Shown in pieces: positions 1 through 13,199 of a DNA stretch of 64,000 nucleotides (the first letter of the stretch is position 1; the number at the start of each line of letters is the position of its first letter). Location of the stretch: contig CM049308.1 of the NCBI GenBank assembly GCA_026874595.1, positions 22,981,867 to 23,045,866 on the forward strand, read 5' to 3'. The notes beneath the pieces were generated by a model. The model did not search any database and was not told where the DNA came from. It worked only from the letters and a program-made list of their open reading frames with translations. This DNA comes from Sipunculus nudus. Taxonomy: Eukaryota > Annelida > Sipuncula > Golfingiida > Sipunculidae. The translations under genes and the position numbers were made by a program.

Positions 1-2040
1 CTCTTTTGTACTGGTTAATAAAGGGACATGTCCTGGCTAACAGTGTAATTTGTTTGAAAGATTAAATTAAGTTCACAGACTGATATATAACTGCAGACTG
101 GTGCTTAGTTATACCTATACTTTTATTTATTAACCTCTGTTTCCATGGTCACAGGAACAACTATGAGTTCTTATCCATCTAATCAAAAGTGTCATAATTC
201 CTATTTCTGTATATAAATACACATATATTTCATGTGTATAAATATTAAATAAATATTAACACTCCACGTGAGTGCATACAGAATAGTAAACTCAAGTTTC
301 TGCAGGAAACCTTGGCATATTCAATTTATTTTGGAGTGCAAATGTATTAAATATCATGGTTCCTTCCACTTTTTGTGAGTTCAATCATACAGCTCTTGAT
401 TATATTTAATTTTTCTTTCCCTTGCATACCGTGTGAGTGTTCCTTGTAGGTATTAGATATCATCTCAAGTTTCAGTGTCAATATCACACATTTTTAAAAA
501 ATTTTAATTATTGATATGCACTAGCACTTGGTGGTTGACAATTCGCAAGTGCACTGACTCATAATGAAGTTGACCTATAATACAACTGTATGCTGTGGTT
601 AAATCAGTTAAATCTCTTTTAACAGAAGCCAGTGGGCTTGACAATATAAGCTAATACAGGAACTAGACATACAATGTAAACCAAACATTCAAATATTCTC
701 AAAGATGACATGACATTTTATAATATAAAATAAAAGCCCTGGGCCTGTAAGTTTCTAAAATTTTGAACCCTGGACCAACTTTTCTCAAATATTTGATTTC
801 ATTTAATTTTTTTCAAAGCCTTCATCTTACACAATGATAAATAAAAAAAAACCCTTCCAGGTCCAACTAGAAAGTTAAAAAATTAACATAATAACATATT
901 GATTGAAGTTCATTTGAAAATCCAGTTAAACATGCCTTGTTGCATAAATTGTATTACCCTTGTGAGTAATATAGCATGATGTTTTTTCATTAACTTAAAG
1001 TGGTCTTTTGTTAACCTCACCTGGTAATCTGATGTCTGTAAATTGCTATGTATGTATGCTGGGGATTTTAATTAAATATGAATTGGCATCTTTTAGCCAG
1101 TAACATGTAAGTTGAGCTCAATCTGTAGATCCCTTGTAAAAAGAGTCGCACTGTTTTCTGAGACAGCTTGGTAAAGTCATAATTTTAATGTGTACTGTAA
1201 TTTTATCCATGTGCATTTTTTTAATTGGTACTGGCACATAACTTTCAAATGGGTGTTAAGAGGAGTGGCAAAGTAGAATCAACTGCACTGCACACAGTCA
1301 TGATAAAATATCTTTTAATCATGTAATGCAGTGACTAGATAGCAGTTTAATATTTGTTTTACTTTGCAGTCTATCATTTGTAGTAGTCTTGAAGCTTATG
1401 TGCTGAAACACTCTCATCTGAATGCTGCCCTTTGATTGTAGGTGGTGCTGCCTATAGAATGAGGATGATGAAAACCTTATGATTAGCATAGTATGTCTTT
1501 AAATATTTAACAAAGAAACTATGTAGCATTGTAAATTGTAATAGTGTTTTAATAAAAAAAACTTCATTTAAATAATAGGAGGCACTGCCTGTCAAATAAG
1601 GAACAAGAAAAAAAACATTTGATAAGACATTTTTTATCAACACAGGTACCATAACAGAGAGTATAGTTCTGTAAATATCATGACTAAGATAATCACATTA
1701 TAAGAGCATTATTATAAATATTATGATATTATAACAGCAATGACCTTAAGGAATCTTTTGAAGTTGTGCTTCTGCTTTAAAGTACTTTTTAAATGAGAGT
1801 ACCATCCCTGTAGGGGGCACAGCCTACTCCATGAAGATGACAATATAAATATGACCTATATGACAAGAATATTAAGTCATTATTGTACTAATGTTTCCAT
1901 TTTAATCATAACTAACAAGTCATGTGTCAGATATATGACAGATATATGAAAAGAAAATTATAATATTTTCATAAAATATGATCATAATTAGTTATTATAA
2001 TGAACTTGTTGATGAGGCATTACAACGATAAATTTCTCTT

Positions 2041-2365
2041 TAAAGTTCTGTCGCGATTTCTCCAAGAATTCACGAGAACTTTGACAAGAGTAATAAGGAA
2101 GCGCAACATCTTAACAAATCAGCAACAACTGCTACTCAGTGTTGTTACACTTAGTCCACTACGAGACTGACAGAATGCCACTGTTCTGCAAGGTTATGGA
2201 ACTCACGGCCATATCACTGTCATTCAGGGTGGCACCTGCATGGATGATGTCATAATCCCGGATAAGCTACACCTTGCCACCAGCTATGAGACAAGCAACA
2301 AAGGTCATGCAAAAGCTAGACAAGGGATTTGACTGGTACAACAGAGGATGAATCATTGCGCCATT
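2041..2365 (+). pseudogene. Coding-like fossil, possibly a retroelement pol remnant
   Basis: This patch has a more balanced base composition than its surroundings. Frame reading on the plus strand gives LTNQQQLLLSVVTLSPLRD, stop, then a stretch containing GYGTHGHITVIQGG, DDVIIPDKLH and GHAKARQGI before another stop. The succession VIIP, LH, GHAKAR faintly recalls the zinc-binding region preceding integrase in Ty3/gypsy elements, but spacing and key residues do not fit well. At least two stops interrupt it. It is non-functional if it was ever coding. Confidence 0.2.
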
Positions 2366-4599
2366 GTTTGTTTCTGTGGTCCAAACTTTCAATTCATTTT
2401 TTTTTTTGCTATTATACCATTTAATTTTTGTTTATATGAAAATTGATATTCGTATTCCATGAAATATATATTTTATGGAAATTTACTTTCTAATCAATGG
2501 TGTATTCCATGATGCATGTTTTTCAATGCAGGGGAGAATTGAATTGGGTTAACACCTACCCCCCCCCCCCAAAATTTTTTTTTAAGTGTTTTTACCAATT
2601 TCATAAGCCTAACCCCCATGTGTATTCCCTTTAGGGACATTAGTCTCTCAAAGTAACAGGAACCCCTTCATTTTCTGATATCTTTGATCTGCCCCCTGCA
2701 ATCGAAAAGTGTATCTCAGTATACAGATACACTTGAACAATATTCCATATGTATATAATGTGACAAGAAAAATAGCAAATAATGATATGACAGAATAGTA
2801 TTCTTTGAATCATATGATACAACAGTACATTATCCCATTGTGCATTTGGTTAAACAGAATAACAAATTAAATTATAATTAAAATATAAATAATTTATCAA
2901 AAAGATTACAGTGAATTTATAACATTATAATGTACAATTTGTTTGCTTAAATTAAAATTAAAATTTAAAATTAAATTTAAATACATATTTTCAAAAAAAA
3001 ATATTTATGAAATTTAAATGTATGATTTTGCATTAAAATTTGTACCTTTTTGCAATTTTCATCTTTCAAATGATTTATAGACACTAATAGATCTATATAG
3101 TCTGGTGAATTCTGATTCCTGTAGAAACTTTTTGGTGATACTTATGAAGATGTCCCTCTCATATGTAACACAACCCCCAATGCCAGTGGCTGCATTCCTC
3201 ATCAGGTTGTGATTATATTCAATTCCATATCAAAGGCACTACCAACATCTTTATCCAAAATGTTGATGGATAAACCTTTTCTCCCAGCAGAATTTGGTCA
3301 AATGGGGATGAAAGATTGAGTTTTTACTGTGCAGCGTCTCTTTGTCTCTGATCATGATTCTCAAATATATTTTCAATAATGGAAAATTCCCAGCCATAGG
3401 ATTGTGCAGTGCTTATGATTTAACTGATAAAGATTTTAAGATTGCTACTTGCTGTCCCAGTCTAAACTTAAGTACTTGTATAAAATGTAGACACAGGAAT
3501 TCCTTTCTCATGCAGCTATCAAGACATCTAATATTTAATATGGATCTACAAAACATTAGCCCCTGGGCTTTCCTTTTAAAATTTTGGATCAAACCCGGTT
3601 TGTGGAAGAGACATAAGTATGTTTAATTTCTCAATGTTGTAGCTGACTGCCCATACAGTAAAGAGGCTTGGTGAGTAAAAAATTAGAAAAAAAAATTCTA
3701 AGCTAAATGTTGACCAATCCAATATAATTTTCCAAAGTCACATGACTGAAAGGACAAATGAAATTATGTGTACATTCCCAGTTGTATTTAGCTGACCACA
3801 AGTCTTAATTTGTTAGAATAATAAAGATTTAAGCAAGGTTCACTCCTGTGGTGAGCTTGCACCGAGATCCAAAAGTTCCAAATTAAATTATGAACATCTA
3901 AACCAAAAAAGAAATTATTTGTTTAAGTGAGTTTAAGCCAATGTCAGAAAAAAATGGCCAAGAAATTCTCAAATAACCAACACAATTCTAGGCAGTTTCA
4001 CTCACCATTACATGTACCCTGGTATCATATGTCACACTGACCCTTCTTTTGTAATGGTCATTAAAATGTTTACAGAGGGCGGAATGACCAAGCATAGTTC
4101 AAATAAAAGCAAGAATTAATGCTCATTAAGGGAAGGGACCAGACTAACAGAAGACAGACTGATTCCCAGAGCCAGCATTAGTGAATCAGCTGACAGGTTT
4201 GTTACAGTTTAATAATAGTGGATCTGTAAAGCTGAACCTTTACACTACAGAGTTCATACTCTAGGATTAAATACGGAAATAATTTATTCAGACCACAGCC
4301 TGCAAAACAACTTTCCTCAATAACCTTGACTGTTAAATAGGACCAGTGCGTTCCAAACTGCTTGGCCCAAACAGGACTTTTTTATAAGAATATTAATTTT
4401 GGCAATTATCCATCAGTTTTGTTGGCCCAATCTGTATTTAACATCTCAATATAGTTTTATATATTTTATCACTGCTTTTTATATGTTCTTAAGCTAAAAT
4501 TTGTAGCTATAAATAATAAATATATCTTCAAATTGACACATTTTTTTTCAAAGTCTGATAATTTACGAAACTAAAATCTGAACCAGACAGCCGATTCTG

Positions 4600-7320
4600 T
4601 CTTACAACCAGAAAGACAAGTCCAGTAGCATCTGGATCAGGTTTGAATTTCTCATGCACATTTGAAACAACTGGAAGAACAGATTGTTCTTTGTCGCCAA
4701 TATATCAATAGATGGCATGTTGCTAGGTGGCCTGCGAAGGGTGGAGCTACTCGTTTTCCGAAGGAATAAATGGTAACTAGTGTGGATAAACAGGCAGCAA
4801 CGTGAATAAACAGTTATTAGCATGCTGTAGGTTCATTAACCATTGCAGCCAAGCATGCAATATGGTCGGCAGTGTCCTATCCCGATATGTCATAATGTCT
4901 GTCAGCTCATTCAAGAGCGGAGGTTTCCAGTGGCTTGAGCTTGAACGTACAGTCCAAAGCTTGGGTGAAATCAAGCAGAATACACTTACGGATATCAAAA
5001 GAACAAAAAAACTAGGGTCTTTCATGGGCGTGGGCAATTCATACGATAGGAATACCTAAAATGGACTCTCCTGTCCAACTCAGTGAACTCTCCCAAGCTC
5101 ACACTGGGCAGAAAAAGGTTGGCATGGCCAAAGAACAAAAAAAGGCCAGCCAAGCTTGTGTGTGCATGAAATGGCACTTAAATCTTGACCTGTTTCAACA
5201 GGGTCCCACTTTATGCATGTATTGAATTGTGCTAAGCGACAGACAAGGAATTGACCAGCCAGCTATTCTCCGTATTTGAACTAGGTCGAAGAGCAAACAA
5301 AGGTCCAAGTGCATAAAAAATGAGTTGCAAGCCACTCATTGATTGAGCTCGCTGGATGACGTGCAGGGCACTCCTGGCCAGGCAAACCCTCGTTAAATAC
5401 TTATTGATCCTCACATGAGGTCTGATTGGCTATTCATGGACAAAAAACACCCAGGATCGACAAAACCCCAGACCTGCAGGTGGTCACAGTCGCTGAGTTT
5501 GAATGCACGTTCTTTATTGGCAAAAAAAAAAGTTTGGATTATTCGGAGCCCTTGGCAACTTGGTCATACCAAGCAGTAAACAAACCCCAATCGGCCCCAA
5601 GGCCCTTCAGGGTACATTTTTCCGAGTGGTAAGATAAACGTGCCAAGGCTTAACCCATTCCATACAAAGACATGGCGTACACTAAAGCACATAACTGTCA
5701 CTCACAGTGGCCTGGTCGCTGGGGCTACTGATAAGGGACACACCTTAATGCCTGATAAATAAAAAGTACAACACAAAAACCATTAGGTCAACTCCCCAGT
5801 GACACATGACCAATTCATTACTTGATTGTCTCTGGCAGTCACCTTTGACATATAAATTGCATGCTTATATATCAAAGTGGGCTACGGCCTACAAAGGGTA
5901 TGGTGTGACACAGGAGTGCGCACGGACCATGTCCCCACTGGATAGCATGATGAGACCCGTTAAAGATATTCGATGTTCTTTGCGTTGAGAAAAAGCTGTC
6001 CACTCAACCTGTCATGAATGAAGCCTGGATCTGCTGTCGATCTGTTTGAGTGCCTCTGTACAAGGTCAACATAACTCCGTCATTATTTCCAACATGGCTT
6101 CAGTTCTCTGCTTTCACCAGGATCAACTCCTGCCGCAAAATTACTGATGAGGTCATGGCCTATTAATGTTCATGCCTGCCGGCCATCTAAGTTCCCTCTC
6201 CAAGCAGTTCCCCAACACTCTCCAAGGTGTATATTGAGATGTTCATCCATGTGATTTTTTTATCTTGTTCAGTTTTGGCACACTAAATTTCTGGAATATA
6301 TCTAATTTTGCAATTCTAATAAAAAAAGGAAGGTCATCAATATAATTTTCCAGTTATGAAAGGTTTTTAATCAAAATGGATAATTTGCTTCAGGATTATA
6401 TTAGAATTAAAAAATTTTGTTGATTGATTTTTTTATTAGGAAAAGTTATGGTTTTAGACAGTTCCATACTGATGTACAAGGCAAGCAGTTTCAAAGAAGT
6501 CATATAATGAATATAATCAAAGTGTATTATTCTTAGAGCTCTGTTACTCTCAAACAAAACCTCAAATAAATTAAAATGAAAAAAAAAATCAGATACTATA
6601 TTTATTGAGTGAACTGTACACACATACAGGCTGTCAATACCAGTATAAGACAGACACAGCAAATATGGAAAAAACAGCGGAAAGAGTCATCATTTCCACA
6701 ACACGGAGTAGACTGGGCTACGACACTATCAAAATATTGATTGGACGGCCACCCTCAGTCCGCCTCACAAAGCTACAGGGACCTGTGACTTGTGGTAACC
6801 CTGTAGATTAAACGTGTTTTAACCACATATTTGGCTGTAGGTGATGGATTTTTGACAATGCGAGGGATCGTTAACGATAGATTCACTGACACACCTTCTG
6901 CCCGGCAAACTGAGCAGAGATTCCTCGCTTACGTCTGATGAGCCCGGAAACAACCAGGCAGGGCAGTGCTGGCACGATCCTATGTATTACACCTCAGAGG
7001 CATACAAAGACATGACAGACTGACGGGAATCAATACGATGTGTACACCTAATAGCCAAGAGATGAGTCCTTGTGCTCACGTAGTACTACGAGGCCAACAT
7101 CCAACGGCACAATACTGGTCAAGTCCGAACATCAGAAACGCCACCACCCAGCAGCGATAAAAGAACAGCCAATTACATAATCAGCAGTCATTAGCATCCG
7201 CTGCCATGGCCTGAGTGCACTGCCGGACACACAGGTCAAGAGAGGCCATGATGAAACAAGAGTCACCGAAAACACTGAATGGTCACAGGCGACCTGTGGC
7301 ATGTCTCGCTTCCTCATGCT
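4600..7320. other. GC-richer complex island in intron 2
   Basis: About 2.7 kb of sequence with markedly higher GC and less simple repeat than the flanks, broken near 6240-6600 by an AT-rich stretch. It has only short, unrecognised reading frames in every frame. Short A-runs (such as the ten-base run at 5522-5531) sit inside otherwise GC-balanced sequence. It contains one copy of a duplicated element (5375-5542). Such islands in long introns of developmental regulators are often conserved regulatory DNA. That is an inference, not shown here. Confidence 0.3.
5375..5542. repeat. Duplicated intronic element, copy A
   Basis: It aligns over its whole length with 8139-8310. The two share an identical 27-nt core (5419-5445 versus 8183-8209, containing TGATTGGCTATTCATGG), the opening TGGCCAGGCAAACCCT, and a similarly ordered tail (GTCGC-like, GTTTGAA, CTATTGG/TTATTGG, GATTATT). 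No terminal inverted repeats, poly-A tail or target duplication were seen. It may be a regulatory duplication or an old dispersed repeat. Confidence 0.75.
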
Positions 7321-8138
7321 GAGCTGATGTTGGTATTCTTGCTATACACATTCCAATAAAATCACTGACCACTATGTTTTACACATATCAGCCCATCTAG
7401 TCTCTGTCTAATTTTTCATGAATTAAGATTTCTTAATTAAAATGTTGTGTTTCTGTCAAACCTGAATGCTCTCTTTATTGTCACATAACATATACTCCTC
7501 CGATGATGTCATCATTTTTACATTCATACCACTACATTGACCACAGCATTAACTGCTATACACTGTTATCCAGGCAGATTTCTTTCTTATTTACATGAAT
7601 CACAACTAATACAATTATCTGCTGACATCATCATTTTGACAGGTCTCTGCTGTGGAGGGTGATTTACAACAATTGCATGAACAAGACTGCACCAATGACA
7701 CTTTATTTAGTGACACCGTAACTGCTGATGATAAAGAAATCACTGGAGATGGAGCTTCTTACAACAGGCAGGAACTGCCTTGTACATTTTGTTAATGGCA
7801 CAAATGTGTTCTTCAAATAAAAAAGTAATGCTAACACAAGGCTGAACGTTCATTTCCTCACTAAGAATTGTACTATAATACTTATGCTTTGTCAGAACTG
7901 GACAATAGTTCCTAAGCTTGTCAATCACCTGTTAACCATGTGTCCATCAAATGTAAAGTATTTAGTTAAATAAGCTCTGATGGAATTACAAACTGCTATT
8001 CAATTCTTGTCAATTAAAATTATATATGTCTATTAGAACACTGGAACCTATAATATAAATCAATATAGTATTTAAACTGACCAAAAGCATCTATCATCAA
8101 GCAATCAATATAGGGAACATCAGTGACTAGCATAAAAG

Positions 8139-8310
8139 TGGCCAGGCAAACCCTTTTTAAAGACTTAATTATTCCCACCTAGGGTCTGATTGGCTATTCA
8201 TGGACAAAAGCACCCTTGATCAAGTTCAACTAGAGCCAAGACCTATAATTAGTCGCACTTGCTCGGTTTGAACATACATTATCTATTGGTGAAAACCAGC
8301 TATGATTATT
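8139..8310. repeat. Duplicated intronic element, copy B
   Basis: Same-orientation partner of 5375-5542, about 2.8 kb away. Similarity is strongest over the shared 27-nt core at 8183-8209 and decays on both sides with small indels. This copy sits in more AT-rich sequence than copy A. See copy A for shared motifs. Confidence 0.75.
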
Positions 8311-8699
8311 TTTAAATTATTATTATGTATTTATATGACTTAGGGTGGTTAATTAAAAAGTGTGTCCCTGGAGTTCACTGTCACTGAACAGAGTGGACCC
8401 TTCCTAATGGAAACCCTCCAACACAGACACCTCTCAATTATAAACATCAAATGGTCTTCAAGTTTTATTCTTTATGTAGTTTTCCCTGCTATCAACTTAA
8501 TCTATCTTTTCCAGACAATACCACAAATAATCCCAACATCAATTTACCAAGATTGAAAAAAAAAAGAATTTTATTTGTAAGTACTGAAACAAGTGAACTC
8601 ATTTCACAATCTTGTATCCTAAGTAGGTTTTACCTTTATCTAAACTGCCCTTGGTAATAACCAGGCCAATTACCCAGCACAATCATTTAATCAAGTTTG

Positions 8700-10500
8700 G
8701 ACATAAAACATGTACAGTGATCCATTCAATCCCCTGTTAGGTAATCAGCCCGCCTCTCCAGTGTTCAAACACATGGTGGCTACCTTTCTGTACAATGTAA
8801 TTGGATAGACAAATGCCAGGTACACGGAACTACCTGTTTGTCTCTGTACCACTAGGCTTTTATTCAGCTCTCTTTTTCCAATACGAATCTCCTGGAGTGT
8901 CAGATGACGGTATCACCGGGCAGCTGCCAGGGAGTGTGCACGGTGGGTGGACAGAGGTCTTGATGTATTATTAGATGCTGTAGGGTAGAAAAGGCACTGG
9001 GATAAAAAAGTGAAACTTGCCGCAGAGTAAAGCTTGCTTAATTTTGACTAATCAGTAAGATGGGGTGGGTACAAAGGGACCAGACCATGATTAAATATCA
9101 GATCTATCTGGCTACCATGGCAACATGCAGCTCTAACCCACTTTGGGAGGAAGACCAGTCCAGACAGGACCGCCTTTGTGCTTGGGGGTGCTCTGGGCAA
9201 ATATCCGCTGCACACCAAAAAATAAACGCTAAAATGTCAGTCGCTGCCCGCCTATTTATTGATTGGTCCAGATATGCACCGTAATTCTTGGGAGGACTCC
9301 TGGAGATAGCAAAAAAAAAAGTTGCAAGACAGCCTGGCCAGAGTAATTATCTCTTTAAATCTACTCAAAGTACGGTCACTCTGTTGAGGAAAAAGCGACA
9401 TAAAATGGCGCCACACAGGTCAAATGCCCGCTACTGGTCGTACTTTTACCAAGAGACGTGTGCATCTGATCAATAGGGGCCTTACTGGGCCCTGGTCTGC
9501 AGTCAGCAGACTTGGCAGGCTGCCAACAACTTTTTTTTACTTTTCATTGGTAGCACATGAGTGACCTGGTTCTCCCTACACTGGCCTGCCACCATTCAGG
9601 CTACGGCTTCTGTCGAAGACTGACTGTGGCAGCCCAGCGGAGCAGCCAAGCCACAGCAAAAGTGGCTAGGGCCGGGCACTGGGGCCAGCAACTTGCTTTT
9701 TTGAGGGGATATGCCATAAGATGCCCCACCTGCCACTAGTGGTGCCTCTGACATGGTATCTCCAAATGGCAGCATAAGAGGTGACAAGAAATGCCAGACA
9801 GTGTTCACACATGACACAATCAATAAAAAAAAGAGGTATCTAATAGCCAGCTGCGGGGCTGACCCTTGACCCCTGTCATTGTATGCGAGAGGGCTACCCG
9901 TTCCCCAACTAGGTCAGGCCTTCTCTCCCTTTATCTGGCGCTGTTTTTTTTTACCCTGGGCCACCTTCGGTCTGTAATCCTAGTGTATATACCAGGCCCC
10001 CTTGCGCTCACTTGAAGGCCAATGGCCAGATTACAGTTACGAAGCGCGCTCGGAAGAAAATCTAACAGCGCATTAGGAGTATTTTATTCTGATAACATGG
10101 TGCTTGCTATCGTACTGCGATCAGTCTGTGTAGCGTCCATTAAACACAAGTATTACGGTTCACAGCTACCATTCTTCCTGACCACTGATATCACGGTGGC
10201 TATAAAAAGAACCTGCCCAATAACCAGGCCATAACTACATGTCCTATTTCCCCTCAGGGGCCAGCCAGCGGGTCCCAATGCAGGCCAGGCACTTGCACAC
10301 AATTTGCACAGCACCTATGCATGGGTCACATAACAGATAATGCCCTTGTTCACGGTTACCACCCATACACTTAATGCTAAGAAAGAAAGGCCATAACAAG
10401 TACCACGTTCAACTGAGAACTCAATAGTACTGAATGTAGTACGTCTGTCTCATCAATGTAAGACCCATACGAAACGTGACACAAGGAGGGCACCAGGTCT
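8700..10500. other. GC-richer complex island in intron 2
   Basis: This is sequence of mixed composition with many short A or T runs (9309-9318, 9531-9538, 9946-9953) embedded in GC-rich text and no recognisable coding frame. It contains TTATTGATT (9256-9264), a motif that recurs in the intron 1 island at 16082-16090 and 16146-16154 and is compatible with PBX/HOX- or CUT-type binding. Regulatory function is inferred from position and composition only. Confidence 0.3.
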
Positions 10501-11650
10501 CCCTTAGAAGTAAATTAATGCAAATGTGAAGGTCCTTGACAGCTCTAAAATGCTCCTATCTTTCTGAAATTATTTCATTATTTCTTTGGCTCTACTCAAA
10601 GAAAACAGTGTATGAATGTCAGAAGACAATGTATAAACTAGTAACCAAGTACTGCACAGAATGCCTTTAAGTTTCAAATGAAACAGTCGTTAAACAACAT
10701 CTCAACTAGAGGAGGGAAACAAAATACATGCTCAACAAGTTTTCTTAACATGGGCTTTTCAGTCAAGTTGTAGCTTCTCACCAAGTTATTACATGTACTG
10801 TAAAACTTTTCAGAACTTCAGATATTAGATTTAATTATGCTGGAATATCAAAGCCCTATGTAAATTAAGAAGTCAACAGGTAAGGTCACTTCATATCCTT
10901 GAGATAGGAGACAACATTTCACCTTAAAATTTGCCAGTTCTTCTTGAAACCTCAAAATACACACATTTAGAAAAGACCAGAATTTAAGGGCTTATAGTTA
11001 TGATTTTATAACTTCTATATTTGGTGCTTCCATGGCTGTCAAACATTCATATAAAGGATTTCTGAATTCCTAAAATCTTTCTCACATGAATGACACTGCT
11101 TTTGTTTTATTTATGCATGTTATATGATCATTTTATATATATGATATATTTTTACTTTGAATTAGACAGTTTATTTTTTCCACCTATGCCATTCAAAAGC
11201 TCACAAAATAAGCTGTTTAAAGCTTAGCAAGCATTTTGTGATTCAAATCAAGTCTTGTTTTCCTACAGCTTTCAGTAGTTTTAGAATTGGCAGATTGGGA
11301 CCCCTTAAGGTGTGCATACATAAATAGATAAAGGAAGGAGTAGCGATTTCATTTTAACAGCAATAGAGTGAAGTTAGGACCATGAAGGCAAAATTTAAAC
11401 TATTCAATCCATTTATCTTATATGGCCACATCAACCTTTGTATTTCAAGCCATGGATGGCCTGCTGTTTAATCATGCTGTGTAAGGCATGCCTTGCCTGA
11501 CACCACAACCAGGAGACTTTTGCATATTTGCAAAAGAATTTCATTGGAGAGAGATAGGGATAGAAGAGGCCTGGGCATGATATTTCCCCTCAAGTTCAGT
11601 ACTTGTTTCTGTTTTTCCTTCTTCCCACCTTATCATTTTCAGTAGAGGGT

Positions 11651-11825
11651 CCAGATGGGAGTAAAGGTGGTCTGCACCCAACCCTTTTCAGCAAACACAA
11701 CTTTTTTAAAGGTTTTTTTAAGGTCTGGACCCTACCCTTTTGGAACTGAGGAATTTTGTTAAGGTCGTCTCATAATGCTTCCTGCGTTGGACCCCTCCAT
11801 TTCCAAATTCTGGATCTGCCCCTGA
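11651..11825 (+). repeat. Dispersed repeat ending GGATCTGCCCCTG, copy 1
   Basis: It resembles the 3' part of 22319-22695: in the same order, GGTTTTTTT, GGTCTGGACC, GAGGAATTTTGTT, a CCCTCC-TTTCCAAA segment and the final GGATCTGCCCCTG. The unit is non-coding. It looks like one end of a non-autonomous element common in this genome, but neither terminal inverted repeats nor target duplications were established. Confidence 0.55.
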
Positions 11826-12208
11826 TTTTGGGAAATCAAACGACCAAGTAACCTTGTGGTCAAGATGTAGTTGCAATTAACTGCTGACACCTGACCCTGT
11901 CAAAAGACTGAATGACCTCAACTTTTTAATGAATAAAACTGCTCTGCCTAACACTTAGGGTTTTTTTCTGGCCTGCTGGACTAGATCATGATATGTATGC
12001 TGGGCTTATGATTTATGCAGCTTAATTTAAACAAATTATGGTTAAATATGTTGTTTGTATGCAGGAATAATTATATTATTGGGAACATATTTCCAAGAAA
12101 ACAGGAGGGAGGTTTTATCAAATATTCCAAGGATAAATATTCCACCGAGCAATTTTCCCTGAACTTCCCTGCAAGTCAGTAACCGAGGTACATTTATTCA
12201 CCACTCAC

Positions 12209-12652
12209 CTGTGACTATTGTATTGACCCCGACATTGTGGCACATGGGTTTAGTAGATACTACGTGATGCAGATTTTCATCATTGTGGATGTCATCCTCC
12301 TCCATCTCTTCCTCCCCCTCCTCATCTTCCATTTTGATATTGTGTCGTTTCCTAACGTTAGTGTCATCTTGTAAAGGTAAGTCTGACAGTTTATCTACAG
12401 TAGTGATCGGAGATAACAGTTTGTCTCGGGTGGCTATCGGAGCCGATATACTTGGTTTCTGTGCACTTATCACAGATAAAACGTTCGATTGGTCATCTTC
12501 AGAGTCGCCATCACTGTTCGTTTCGAACGGATCTATGTTTTCTTTGCAACATCGTTCTACTTTATGCTGAATGAACTTGACAATGTTGTTCAACGGAAAC
12601 ACCAGATGACACGCCCCACATGTCAAGATGTCTCGTTCCAGCTCAGCATCCA
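12209..12652 (-). CDS. BCL11: BCL11 zinc-finger transcription factor, coding exon 2 (CCHC finger and acidic region)
   Basis: This 444-nt exon lies between a good acceptor (pyrimidine-rich tract ending TTGACAG, AG at 12654-12653) and the donor G|GTGAGT (GT at 12208-12207). It opens and closes in phase 1, continuing exon 1 as residues 18-165. Residues 25-52 contain DILTCGAC, FPLNNIVKFIQHK and a following C, with predicted zinc ligands C29, C32, H47 and C52. This matches the N-terminal CCHC finger of BCL11A/B (LLTCGQC, NFPLGDILIFIEHK) with identical spacing; in vertebrates that finger mediates self-association. Next come a Ser/Thr/Asp-rich linker and a strongly acidic stretch (MEDEEGEEEMEEDD). 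The exon ends in VGVNTIVT, resembling VGIQVTPE near the end of vertebrate exon 2. Reading past the donor meets a stop after three codons, supporting splicing there. The C2H2 DNA-binding fingers are not in the window, so the gene is partial because of the window edge, not broken. Confidence 0.93.
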
Positions 12653-13199
12653 CTGTCAATGAAAAACAAACACAAGAATTAGTTTTAGTAAATATATAAG
12701 TTTCTTGAAAAAAACATTAATGCCTAAAATTAAATTCAATATTTTTTATTAAAACATTAGGTCCTAAAAATACTCTATTGTCACAGCAATCAGTTTTATT
12801 AATTACAACTTACTGAGCAATTTTGGTCTTCTGCAACTCCTGAAATTTATTACCTGAGTTTGAGTCCACCTAATTTTTCCCTTACATGTTAATATATGTC
12901 ATAGGCTTATATTTGAATCATTTTAATTGTGTGTCATTTAAAATTAATTAAATTCATTAAAATTCAAATTCTTTTGACTTTGTATCATTTAAATCCTAAA
13001 TGATAGTAAAAATATTGTTTAAGTATGTACCAGCAATGAAATCATTAATATATAATGACTGTAAAAAACTTGAAACAACTGGGGGATCATGAATGGCACA
13101 CTGGAAGACACAGAGTTAAGAATTTGGAAGTGATAGGGTTAAGATGAGGATATCCCAGAAAAAGCCTCTGTCCATAAAAGAACATAAAAAGCTACTCTC

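Larger units (their letters stand above)
1..12208 (-). other. BCL11 intron 2, 5' portion (continues beyond the window)
   Basis: It begins at the donor GTGAGT after exon 2. No further BCL11 exon was recognised down to position 1: I saw no frame matching the expected first C2H2 finger (T-C-x2-C-x3-F-x-SAWFLLQHAQ type). Hence intron 2 is probably at least 12.2 kb. The segments at 1-2000, 2400-4500, 7320-8130 and 10500-11640 are AT-rich without identifiable features. The more complex islands within the intron are given as separate entries. Confidence 0.75.

Noticed and set aside
4777-5059. Overlapping frames on both strands in the 4.6-5.1 kb island
   Set aside because: Both are short, mutually antisense and unlike any known protein; no exon signals consistent with BCL11.
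12283-12570. 95-codon plus-strand frame opposite exon 2
   Set aside because: It is the antisense shadow of the acidic and serine-rich BCL11 exon 2 coding sequence.
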